Assembly (NCBI GenBank): GCA_027922465.2
Contig: BQMF02000001.1
Span: 1,116,001 to 1,180,000, forward strand
DNA from: Turritopsis dohrnii
Taxonomy: Eukaryota; Cnidaria; Hydrozoa; Anthoathecata; Oceaniidae
Direction of reading: 5' to 3'
Length of the DNA: 64,000 nucleotides
Shown here: one piece after another, positions 1-10,170 of the stretch
Numbering within the stretch: the stretch's first letter is position 1
How the letters are laid out: each line of letters opens with the position of its first letter
The notes under the pieces: generated by a model
The model's input: the letters and a program-made list of their open reading frames with translations, nothing else
Told to the model about the DNA's origin: nothing
Databases searched by the model: none
Program-made: the position numbers and the translations under genes

Positions 1-119
1 ACTTCTTAACGGCTAGACGTGTTTTTCAAAACTAACGTCAAAAGAGTGAAAATAAATTTGTTTTTGCTTAAAACTTTCGCTCAAATTAAAAAGAAGTGTG
101 CTGATTTTTGCTCCAAAAG

Positions 120-3100
120 ATGAAGAAAACCGTGCTGATTCTGATAATGTATTTTGTTATACATCAAATCGAAAACTTTCGCAATGAATCAACTTTTCAA
201 GTTCAAAATAAACACTTGATCCGACGTCAAAACAACAACAACAACAACAAAAGGAGATTCTGTGCACCAATCAATCTCTACGCGAACCACTCGGCAACCT
301 TTCAACTTATCATCTCCGGCGATATCGAAATGAATCCAGGCCCGCTTGCTTGCCCTGTCTGCACCAAAACAGTCCGCAAGAACTCGTACCGCCTCGAATG
401 CAAGGTTTGTCATCAAACAACTCACGTCAAATGCATGTATCGAACTGTGAAAAACTTTTCTAATAAACTTAACCAGTGGACATGCCACAATTGCCTGCTT
501 ACTGGGTTGCCTTTCTTCGGTGTTCGCGATTTGACAGATATTCAAGTAGCTGAGCACGAAAATCTAAAGGAAGACGAACATCATCGAGCCCTCAACGAAA
601 ATCGTGGTCGATTCAGTATCTGCCATCTCAACACCCAATCGATAACCTCGACCTTCTCTGCATTCGAACGAATGGTTTGGAGTTATAAGTTTGACATTAT
701 TACACTATCTGAAACCTGGCTCAAAGACAACCCGCAACTCCTCAAGCATGTATCAATCGAAGGCTATGTCCCCAAGTTCCACCATCGTGACAAGAAACGT
801 GGAGGCGGTGTCGGCATGTATATTCGAGAGTCGGTCAAACACAAGAAACGAGATGACATCACCCAAAGAGACAACACTATCGAGCACATGTGGATGGAGA
901 TCAAAGGTAAACATGATTCCTTTCTTTTAGCTGCTATGTATCAACCAAGCCCTACCCTTGCAGACAAACGTATATGGCTGACCAAGCTCGACACACTTTT
1001 GGCGTATGTATCAACAATCTGGACAGGTCCAATAATCATCACCGGTGACACCAACATTGATATGCTTGAGAACTCTGAGATTGCACAAGAGTATAGAGAA
1101 CTTTTACAAAATCATGGCCTCAAGCAACACATAAGCAAACCCACCAGACATGGCCGCAGGCTGATAGATCATATCGCCTCAAATCTCCCAAAAATCAACT
1201 ACGAAAACGTTCTTCCCTGTGACGAAATCAGCGATCATGATGGTCCGTATGTGATGTTCGACGTGAAGAAACCACGTTTCGAACCACGATACAAAAACAT
1301 CCGCATCGAAACCAACTTTAATCCTGCATCATTCGTCTCCGATGTTGAAAAGCTCCCCTTCGCAACCGTTTACGGACTTGAATCGTCAGAGGATAAGTTG
1401 CACTGCTTTAATGAACTGTTCTTATCTTGTTTAAATGAACACGCGCCACTTGTCAAATGTAAGATCACTAGACCACCAGCTCCATGGCTACACGAACTCA
1501 ACCTATCTGCAAAGCTTCGTGAACGCAATCAACTTCGCACACGTGCACATGAGCGACCACACGACGAACAAGCTTGGACCGCATTCCGTAAAATTCGAAA
1601 CGAGGTGAAAAAAGACATCCGTAATACGAAAGCAAACTTTTACAAGAAAGCTCTGTCATCGAAACGCCCGAAAGAAGTTTGGAACACAATCCATCGAATT
1701 CTTAACCCTAGCCCTAAAAATATCGATGCAGATCCCAATGTACTTAATGAGCACTACAACACCACAGCAGTAAGGCTCTTGAACTCTGTAGCTAAGCCTG
1801 AAGAAACTCTCCGCAACTTTATCGATTCACTTCCTGTCAACCCAAACACATTCAGCTTCTCCAAAACCACCTACTCAGACACAAGGAAAGCAATCCTCTC
1901 CCTTCGCAATGATTGTTCCACCGGACAAGATAAGATACCCTCGAAATTCTTAAAACTCTGCATTAATGAAATCACTAGTCCCATTTGCCACATAATAAAC
2001 ACTGCAATCGAAGAGAATTCCTTTCCAGACCAATGGAAAATCTCAAAGATCACCCCCATTCCGAAAATCGACCAACCGACAGAACCCTCAGATTACCGGC
2101 CAATATCGATTCTCCCCATCCTATCGAAAGTATACGAGAGAATTCTAATGATGCAAATCGTTGATTATATCGAAAACCTGAAACTTCTTTCCAACCATCA
2201 ATCCGGCTTTCGAAAAGGACACTGTACTAACACCACGTGTATGAAAATCAAAAGTGATATCATCAAGGCAATGGACAGCGGTGAAGTTACTCTCTCCGTC
2301 ATGGCTGACTTCTCAAAAGCGTTCGACACTGTTGACTTTGAAATACTGATCGAAAAACTCCATAAACTTAACTTCTCAAAATCAGCCTTGTTAACCATGT
2401 CAAGTTACCTATCAAATCGCCGCCAATTCGTGCAAGTCAACGACAAAGAATCGAACAGACTGACTGTACTGAACGGAGTCCCTCAAGGAAGTATCCTCGG
2501 CCCTGTTCTGTTCAACATCTACGTTCACGACATGTCAACAAATACTAATGCCGAATGTATGCAATATGCGGATGACACCAGTTTATATCGCCACACAAAA
2601 CCACCTCAGTTCGCCGATTGCGTTGAGAAAATCAATAAAGATATCAAAGATCTCCAGCGATGGTCGAGAAGCCAGAATCTACTATTCAACTCCAAAAAGA
2701 CAAAAACTATGCTCTTTACAACCCAACAAATGGCCAGGCGACATCAGTTCGACTACGAGATAAAATCGCTCGACGAGAAAACTATCGAACGTGTCCAAGA
2801 ATTCAAGCTCCTCGGTGTAACCTTCAGTGAGGATATGAAGTGGAACGCCCATGTAAAGAAAGCAACGTCAAAGGCATACGGGACCCTCAAGACTCTGTCC
2901 CGTATCAAACGATTCATACCATACCATCTACGCAAGCAGCTAGCCGAATCACTGGTGCTAAGCCAACTCGATTACGGTAACGCACTTTTCCTGAACGCAC
3001 CATCATACCTTCATCAACAGCTTCAAAGAGTCCAGAATGCAAGTGCCAGTTTCGTAAGAGGCCGCTACTCAAACATATCAGACGTGGTTTCATTGAAATG

Positions 3101-3413
3101 GCTACCGATATATGAGCGATCAGAATTTAGTATGGCTAAGCTTGCTTGGAAGTCCATAAACTCGTCAGCCTGGCCGAGTTTCCTTCCAATGAAAAGAATG
3201 CCGCCTCGTGAAGGTTTGAGAAATCCTGTACATGCTGGTACGATGTTGGCTTGTCCAAACACTGTTGTGAATAGTTTTGAATACGATTCTTCGCGGGTAT
3301 TCAACAGACTCCCGCAAAAGTGTCGGGATGAATTAAACTATAAAATATTTTGTAGTGAAACGAAAAAACATTTTTTAGACCAAGGCCTTGCAAAGAGCCT
3401 TGCTAAGTTTTAG
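120..3413 (+). CDS. LINE polyprotein: signal-like N-terminus, 2A-like motif, PHD finger, APE endonuclease, reverse transcriptase
   Basis: This 1,097-aa protein would nick target DNA and reverse-transcribe its own RNA. The ATG at 120 is chosen; an in-frame TTG at 108 is less likely. Residues 1-16 are hydrophobic after MKK, like a signal peptide. Residues 68-75 read DIEMNPGP, a match to the 2A ribosome-skipping consensus. A C4HC3 zinc finger follows (about 78-127). The APE-type endonuclease covers about 165-381, with HLNTQS, SETW, GDTNID and SDHD motifs. The reverse transcriptase (about 640-920) has YRPIS, DFSKAFD, GVPQGS and the catalytic YADD at 816-819. No frameshift or stop is present. The domain order is that of a fused CR1-group ORF; no separate ORF1 was seen in the window. 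Confidence 0.9.
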   Translation: MKKTVLILIMYFVIHQIENFRNESTFQVQNKHLIRRQNNNNNNKRRFCAPINLYANHSATFQLIISGDIEMNPGPLACPVCTKTVRKNSYRLECKVCHQTTHVKCMYRTVKNFSNKLNQWTCHNCLLTGLPFFGVRDLTDIQVAEHENLKEDEHHRALNENRGRFSICHLNTQSITSTFSAFERMVWSYKFDIITLSETWLKDNPQLLKHVSIEGYVPKFHHRDKKRGGGVGMYIRESVKHKKRDDITQRDNTIEHMWMEIKGKHDSFLLAAMYQPSPTLADKRIWLTKLDTLLAYVSTIWTGPIIITGDTNIDMLENSEIAQEYRELLQNHGLKQHISKPTRHGRRLIDHIASNLPKINYENVLPCDEISDHDGPYVMFDVKKPRFEPRYKNIRIETNFNPASFVSDVEKLPFATVYGLESSEDKLHCFNELFLSCLNEHAPLVKCKITRPPAPWLHELNLSAKLRERNQLRTRAHERPHDEQAWTAFRKIRNEVKKDIRNTKANFYKKALSSKRPKEVWNTIHRILNPSPKNIDADPNVLNEHYNTTAVRLLNSVAKPEETLRNFIDSLPVNPNTFSFSKTTYSDTRKAILSLRNDCSTGQDKIPSKFLKLCINEITSPICHIINTAIEENSFPDQWKISKITPIPKIDQPTEPSDYRPISILPILSKVYERILMMQIVDYIENLKLLSNHQSGFRKGHCTNTTCMKIKSDIIKAMDSGEVTLSVMADFSKAFDTVDFEILIEKLHKLNFSKSALLTMSSYLSNRRQFVQVNDKESNRLTVLNGVPQGSILGPVLFNIYVHDMSTNTNAECMQYADDTSLYRHTKPPQFADCVEKINKDIKDLQRWSRSQNLLFNSKKTKTMLFTTQQMARRHQFDYEIKSLDEKTIERVQEFKLLGVTFSEDMKWNAHVKKATSKAYGTLKTLSRIKRFIPYHLRKQLAESLVLSQLDYGNALFLNAPSYLHQQLQRVQNASASFVRGRYSNISDVVSLKWLPIYERSEFSMAKLAWKSINSSAWPSFLPMKRMPPREGLRNPVHAGTMLACPNTVVNSFEYDSSRVFNRLPQKCRDELNYKIFCSETKKHFLDQGLAKSLAKF
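306..344 (+). other. 2A-like ribosome-skipping motif in the LINE ORF
   Basis: Codons at 321-344 encode DIEMNPGP, preceded by a hydrophobic stretch ending LIISG. This fits the D-(V/I)-E-x-N-P-G-P consensus, in which the ribosome skips the final Gly-Pro bond. Skipping would release about 74 N-terminal residues and start the zinc finger-endonuclease-RT protein with proline. 2A-like motifs near the N-terminus of APE-type LINEs are known from sea urchin, amphioxus and some cnidarians. Activity of this copy is inferred only. Confidence 0.8.
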
Positions 3414-4002
3414 ACTAGTTTACCAGTATATTTTAATAAGTCCTCCTATCCTTGGCATTATTCCTAGCCCTATTCCGCACTTCCAACAAGACCAATGCTA
3501 TCAATATTCCTTTATCATATCTCCTTACCTTCATCTAGTCCTATTTTAGGTTTTAGATTGCTTTTTGAGTCCAAGTTCTATCTTTACTGCCATGGAGGAA
3601 TTAATTTATAAGTTTATATATATTAACAGTTTTTTTTTTCTAATATTCGGTTCTAACCTCAATTTGGTCCTACACATCGGTTTACATTACGTTAGTCCTT
3701 AGGTTTAGTCATGTCCCATTTCCTAGTTTTCATAACTTCAGTCGACATTCTTTTTGGTTTACGACTATCTGGTTCTACTCTACCTTCACCTTATCCACAC
3801 CTAGCCACGTCCCATACTACGACTGTCTCTCTAATTTCTGCCATTATTTTTTTTAATATACGATATTTTTTAGACGGTGCATATACATAATCTTCTCAAT
3901 TTCCAGGTGAAGAGCCAATTGTAAAATTTTGGAGATACTGTGAAATATATCATTATTATTATTATTATTATTATTAACTGATATAGTTACTCTTTTAGGA
4001 CA

Positions 4003-4927
4003 ATGGAACCCAATTTAATCTTCTTGACCTGGTTAAACAACTATCCTATCACTCTAACCCATTTGTGTGCTTGGCATCATCGGAAACACTGTTTCCATCG
4101 CAATATGGAAGAAATGTTCCCAATTTCACCATTTCTGGGTGCAAACTTGTATTCCATACTTCATCGCACTTTCTGTCGCCGACTTATGCTTGCTAGTAGT
4201 GACTGTGTTTGTGGTAGTTTTACCGACAGCATGTCCATCTGTAAAGCAATCCTACATCTTTGACGTATTCTTTGTTTATGTTGGCCATCCAATTCAATTC
4301 TTTGCTTTGTTTTGCAGTCTTTTCCTTGGAACAGCCCTGTCGATTGACCGACTTCAATGTATAAAAAGTCCATTCTCTAAGTTGAAGCACACAAGTACGC
4401 GTTCTTACTGGATAATTTTTGCCATCACGATCGCGGCAGCACTCATTAACATCCCTTCCTTTCTTGAGTATCGCATCCAGAAAGTTAATGACACTTTCAT
4501 GATTGCTCCAGTGCCTTATACCGACAGAACATTTCGTGATACAGTCTTTTACACCCACTGTGTTGTTGGAGTTGGGATTGTATGGTTCTTGTTAACCGCT
4601 TCAAATGTTTGCATCGGCTGGTCGATTTTTCGAAAAAAAATCATTACGAGAAGCCAACGACACATCATACTCGTCAACACGTTCGTTATTTTCAGCTGCA
4701 CCAGCATATTGCTAGGGTTCTAGTGTATAAGTCGCTGTATATTGATGTTTATTGGGCCAAACCATCAGGATCATCTCATCTTCACATATTTAGCTGTATA
4801 TGGAGAGCTGGCTATTCCACTTAATTCAGCCACCGATATCATCATCTTCTTTTTACCGGGAAAGAAATACCGAATGGGTATGCGAATGCTATTTAGCAAG
4901 CATAATAAAAGTAGAAACAAAAAGTAA
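4003..4927 (+). pseudogene. Rhodopsin-class GPCR, broken by a frameshift and an in-frame stop
   Basis: All seven membrane segments of a family A receptor can be read. TM1 carries GIIGN, TM2 has the ALSVAD core, TM3 ends in SIDRLQC (a DRY variant), and TM7 has NSATDIIIFF in place of NPxxY. The best start (4003, MEPNLIF...) is in a different frame from TM1-TM6, so a frame change is needed between about 4056 and 4072. A TAG at 4721-4723 then interrupts TM6, and the same frame continues to TAA at 4927. No introns are evident, as in many invertebrate peptide-receptor-like GPCRs. The ligand is unknown. Sequencing error could mimic the frameshift, but two independent lesions favour a pseudogene. Confidence 0.75.
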
Positions 4928-6973
4928 GAAACAAAAAAGATAAATAAAAGAAGTATCATTAGGTAACTATAATACAGTCAGAGGATTACTAATTTCATTG
5001 CCAACTGACTGTTTGTATATAACTTACTATCATTATCATTTATTTACGTTTAGCCAAGTTTGCTTCCTTTTTTCTAATAGAATTTTTATCAAGGAGAGTT
5101 CAGCAAACTCACACTAGGTCTGAATGAAATTATTCAGGATAACAGCAAAGTGAAAATGCTACCTGAAAACTCCCTTTGTGTGTGTACTATTGCTATCTGG
5201 TTTTATTAAACGGTTTTATTACAATTAAAGACAAGATAAAAGTCGAAGATGTTTTTATTTATTTACTGGGAAACATTGCAAATGAGCAGACGGATTTCCT
5301 CGATGATCTAGTTTTAATATATATTATTCTCTTACGACGATTTGATGTTATCTTATTTTATCTTATCTTATCTTATTAAGCAGACTCAGAGAATGTCAAT
5401 AAAAAATGTAGCTCGCTAAACCAGTTAGTGTTTAATGTGATGATGTTGCTGAGTCTAGTTACAGGTATAAAAGTCATGAAAGTATGGGTGGATTCTCGAT
5501 GTAACAAACCATGACGACGAAAACGTGAATTCAGTCTAGAGAGCAACTACCGTGAGGACTGTGTAATATAAACTGCCCTTCTATAATACACGCGACATAT
5601 ATACAAAAGTAGATGTCCATTTTTCAAAAAAAATCCATTTATATCAAGAGTTTGACAAATCAGGGTTCGTAATATCGAGATAACATAACATGCCGTAGGT
5701 TTCACACAGTCAGCCTGTTATGTGTTGGAATGAATGAAGCAGCTAACCTTTTACGCCCCTTCAACACACCCCGGAGGGTAGTTTTTTTTGTGTGCATCAT
5801 ATTTTACGCCAAGGATATAATATTCAGGAGCACATTTGTTTGAAGAGAGGAGAATGGCAATTGAAAGGGGTAATTGAGGTAATTTCTTTATTGCCAAAAT
5901 CAGTATGAAAGTAGTCAGGATATCATCTTCATCATGTGGTAGATAGAAAACTTATTCACTCATTGGGTTTACGTTTAGATAACATTTCTCTTAATTAAAA
6001 CATAGCATTTTTAATGAGTTACCTTCAAGTCTTGCTCTTCTATGATGAATGGCATAAAATACCCCCGGAAAATAAATATTTTAATGTATTTCCCACCCGA
6101 GGGCGATTATTACATTCTGATTCACATTCAGACCCGTTTCTCTCCCCCCTCCTCTCTTTTTCTCCCTGATCGGAATTTTTAGCCTTGATACCATACTTCA
6201 AACCTGGGCTATTTGATCATGTGGACCACTTGTGATTTGGCTTCTTCACACACTGCACTGAACTGGGAGCAGGTTCGTATATTGTCAAACGTTTTGATTT
6301 AATTATGGGCAGTCAACAGAAATTTCCTCCCGAATATGATTCATATCATGGTGTGTACGGTAAAAGTAAAGATTCTGAAAAAAGGTAGGATTTTTACCAC
6401 AACAGTATTTCTGAGAATAAGCTACTCAGCCAAAAAAAAGGTCTTCCACAATGTGTAGCTATAATGTCAAAACGATCCTGGGTAAAACTTTTTCTGCGAA
6501 TGAGTTATCAGAATTCACTTCCCTGTGTCTCAAATGCAATAATCATGCCATGGTGATGATCAGGAAGAACTCAAAAAATTGATAAAAATGAATATGAATG
6601 TGTTCATATGATGCACCGTTTTCCAATATTTTCCACTATATCTCACCCTTTCCACCTAATTTGTAAACCCAATTTTTTTCATCATCACCAATATCACAGA
6701 CCCTCAAAAAACCAAAAGTGTCAGTTATGCAGTAGTAGTGCTCACAAAGTTTTTGATGAAGAAAATGCTTTTAGTGTTTCATTCGAAACCTACCTTAACG
6801 AGATAAATTTTCGTGGAGATAAAATTTTGCAGATTTCACGGATTTTGGCCATTTCCACGAAAATATGATTTCATTTCATTTCAGAGCTCAATAAGTTATC
6901 TGCATGTGGTATATTATTGACAAAAGTGCAGTCAATGACTAAGTTTGTATTGGTTAAGATCAGTTTTGCATAA
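4928..6973. other. Intergenic, no gene recognised
   Basis: About 2 kb of AT-rich sequence. A short (TTATC)n microsatellite lies near 5347-5378. Short open frames here (for example 5176-5379 and 6608-6868) show no recognisable motif or splice context. Confidence 0.5.
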
Positions 6974-7642
6974 TACCGTGAGTTGGGGTGAGATTCAACT
7001 CAGTGGGGTGAGATTCAACAGCACCATTATCCAGACCACAACATTCAACAAAATAATTCGAAATTTCAAAACAACAACATCGCATATCTGAACCAAGATG
7101 TAATCTATACTACACTCTACAATAAAATTTTTTTTATATTTTTACAAATGCCGAATGTAAATTGCCTTTGAGCTCTTCAAATCCCAACACGAGTTAAAAG
7201 ACTTCGTAAATAAGCCGTGCACGTTTATTTTTATACCACCAATTAGGATTTCTCAAAGATGGTTTCCATGAAGTGATGTCCACCCTCCGCCCAGCCACCT
7301 TTCGCTCTTTCACAAGCGTGTTTAGAAAAGCTACTAATGCGCGGGTCGTATTTTGGGGTGCGTGGGCGGAAGCTATGTAGTGAAACAAACTGAAGGAGAT
7401 GATTGATCACTGTGCGCAAAATTTATTTTTCAAAGACGGCTTTCACTGAGCAATATCACCCTCTAAAACACCTTCCGTCCAACCCAGCGCACCTACAAAG
7501 CTTATCGGCGGGTCTTACGCAATGATGGAGAGAACGATGGACAGAATTGATGACTGTGCCATTACTTTGTAAAGGGTTTTGTGCAAAGATTAAAAAGTGC
7601 ACACCGTATACACTCCATCAACTCCCATTGGTACTCAGTTGA

Positions 7643-9025
7643 AAAGATTCTAAAACCAAAAGCGAAAACTACCGTCCAATTTCTTTACTTTGTCTTCCGG
7701 GAAAGCTCATCGAGGCAGTTGTAGCAAATGAACTTGATCAACATGTCTACCACCACAAACTCCTCAGTAACCACCAATGGGGTTTTCGCAAGGGTAGATC
7801 CCCTGAACTTATGCTACTAAAACTCACCGAAAGATGGTCGCAACTACTGGAGAGAAAGATGTTTATCGGAATCTTGCTGATAGATTTCAAGAAAGCGTTT
7901 GATAGTGTGTGCCATGAGACTTTGCTAAAGAAGATGCTAGCAATTGGAATTTCCGGAGACATGTTCACATGGTGCAAAGATTACTTGAGTGAGTGCAAGC
8001 AATTCACCAAAATCAGGGACAGCTGTTCTGAACTTGAAACTGTTGAGCAAGGGGTACCTCAAGGCTCCTTGTTGGGCCCAAGATATTATTCATACCATGC
8101 GAATGATCTTCCCGATGTTTCAAAGTGTAATGACGAACCAGAACCTGAGGGAGATCAGCTTGAGATGTTTGCTGATGATACATCAGATTCATGCTATGCA
8201 AAAACGATAGATCAACTTACATGTATCTTACAACAACAATCTAACAACCTGTACGAGTGGTCAAAGCTGAATGGAATGAACATACATGCAGATAAAACGA
8301 AAATACTGATCATCTCAAACAAAAAGTTCATTGGTCCTATACAACAGATAACCATGAACGGTACACCTTTAGATATAGTTGAAAGCCATAAAGTATTGGG
8401 AGTTAAAATCGACAGCCACTTATCATGGCGCCATCAAACCGAAAGCGTCATCAAGAAATTCAATTCGAAAGTGAAAATGCTAAAGAAAATGTTATCACTA
8501 AACTCCGACATCTTGAGCCAATTCTACTACAAAGCTATTATTCCGTCAGTTGTATATAATGTATCCGTGTGGGGAAACGAAAGGAACTTAGAAAAACTTG
8601 ATAGCATACATGCCAAGGCAGCCCAAATCATTTTCAGGCTCCGTGATAATCTTCAACCTGTTAAATGTCTGGAAAAAGCCAAATGGCTACCAATCTCCTA
8701 CCTATACAAACGGCGATTGCTTTGTCTTATGCATCAAGTGTATTATAATGAAATCGATGATGACATTCATTCAATGTTTAAAAGAGTGTATAGGAGAAGT
8801 GGAAGACGTAAGCAACAATTAGCCTTGTCTGACAAGTCGACCCATAGTAGATTGTCGTTCTCAAATCATGGCTTGAAATTATGGAATTCTATGCCAAATG
8901 ACCTTACGCAAATTGAATCCAAGAAAGGTTTTAAAAATGCAATGGCGAATTTTAAGGACAGGATAAATATGTTTTCTTTTAAATATAATACCTCTAATTT
9001 AGATAAGAATTTTGTTTTTGCATAG
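7643..9025 (+). pseudogene. Truncated reverse transcriptase ORF of a LINE
   Basis: The frame is open from 7643, after an upstream TGA, to the stop at 9023-9025. Visible RT motifs are YRPISLL (about 7670), QWGFRKG, DFKKAFD, GVPQGSLLGP and FADDT (catalytic Asp pair). The C-terminal region with SWRHQ and the WLP block is also present. After LLGP the usual LLF.IY is replaced by RYYSYH, suggesting decay of this block. The endonuclease and N-terminal domains are missing, so the product cannot retrotranspose alone. Confidence 0.8.
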
Positions 9026-9839
9026 TTGAGTTCAGACCTGCCCTACGTGTACTTAACTTTTAGTCCTTATTCGCTCTTTGACTTTGCTAACACAGGACAC
9101 AGAGCTTCTCTTTTGGTCAAGCGGCTGATTAAACTTTAGAAAGTACAAAATTTTTCAAACTGCATATTGTACTTTGTATCGTCTCGTTCTAACACTCGCA
9201 TATTGTATTCTGAAACGTCTCGAAATGCCTCTATTTAAACCGTTTTAAGTGTATATAACTGTATATATAATATATGATTTTATTTAAGAATGTTTTTATA
9301 TAATCTTATTTTTATTTTTCCTTTTAACTGTTGGTCCTCACTCAATTTTTTCGCCAGGTGTATATTGTAGCCTTCTTCAATTTCTGCAAATCTTGGCTCA
9401 GTTGTGAGTTCGATTTTACATCCTAAGTCATGTGAGCTCGACTTCACTTGTTCTTATGTGCAAATGTGCTAAATCTTACTTGTATAGTCCAGGGTCCATT
9501 GAGTTTGATTAGGACCAAATGCCTTTAGACTTGATTTTATATTTCATACATATATTTACTCGTTCACATTCTTTTACTTTGGTCGACTGTTTTATTTGTC
9601 TGCAAATTGTGGCCTCGTGAGTTCTATACACAATATCAGTTACTATTGCTCAATATTGTCAACCTTATCGCAAATCTGTCCGATTTTACTTGTCAGTCTC
9701 GGAATCTCGATAGTTGACAAAACGACTTTAGTTTGAGATTTTATAGTTATAATAAAATGTTTTTATCTTTATTTATTTATTATAGTAGGTCCACATCAGC
9801 TTCATGCTGCCTTGTATTTTAACCTGCTTGACTAAATAA

Positions 9840-9870
<31 letters not shown>
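7643..9870 (+). mobile_element. 5'-truncated LINE ending in (AAT)n
   Basis: Only the reverse transcriptase and C-terminal part of the ORF remain (7643-9025), followed by about 800 bp of 3' UTR and an (AAT)n tract at about 9838-9870. The 5' truncation just before YRPIS is the usual outcome of incomplete reverse transcription. The sequence differs from the first LINE, so it is another family. It lies inside the 6974-12480 inverted-terminus pair. Confidence 0.8.
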
Positions 9871-9871
<1 letters not shown>

Positions 9872-9885
9872 TTCACCACCGGACA

Positions 9886-10170
9886 ATGAATTCGAGAGAT
9901 GGAAAATCTTCTTCAGTGGCCCCCGTTAATGATATAATTCCGGGAAGAGCCCTGCAACCCAACGATTTGAAAAGTAAAACGGAAGAGGAATAGGTCTGCA
10001 AAAAATGTGATCAAAAATGGGACGACGAGAGTGAAAGTTGCTGGATCGTGTGTGATAGTTGCAGCGCAAAATTTCATCTTGAGTGCACAACCATTAAATA
10101 TGCACAAAAGAATTATTGGACAATAAATCTGGAGAAAAAGCAGTTTCATTATTGCAAAGGAAAAAAATAA
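9886..10170 (+). pseudogene. Decayed ORF with a PHD-type zinc finger
   Basis: An ATG at 9886 opens a frame that meets TAG at 9991-9993 and then continues in the same frame to TAA at 10168-10170. After the stop it reads CKKC, then CWIVCDSC, KFHLEC and FHYC. This spacing of Cys and His resembles PHD fingers found at the C-termini of some DDE transposases. It lies immediately after the (AAT)n tail of the LINE and inside the TIR pair, so it may be a relic of the host DNA transposon. Confidence 0.5.

Larger units (their letters stand above)
1..3977 (+). mobile_element. CR1/L2-like non-LTR retrotransposon (LINE), near complete
   Basis: The unit consists of a short 5' region, one long intact ORF (120-3413), a roughly 540-bp 3' UTR and a terminal (ATT)n tract near 3953-3977. 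A short tandem repeat in place of a poly(A) tail is typical of CR1/L2-type LINEs. The 5' end may lie outside the window, since the ORF starts only 120 bases in and no target-site duplication can be checked. The intact ORF suggests a recent insertion. The (ATT)n tail ends about 25 bp before the broken receptor gene at 4003. Confidence 0.85.

Noticed and set aside
7194..7640. Coding remnant with imperfect duplication (AAAGA.GG.TTTCA.TGA blocks)
   Set aside because: Two short blocks look related, but both frames contain stops and no domain is recognisable.
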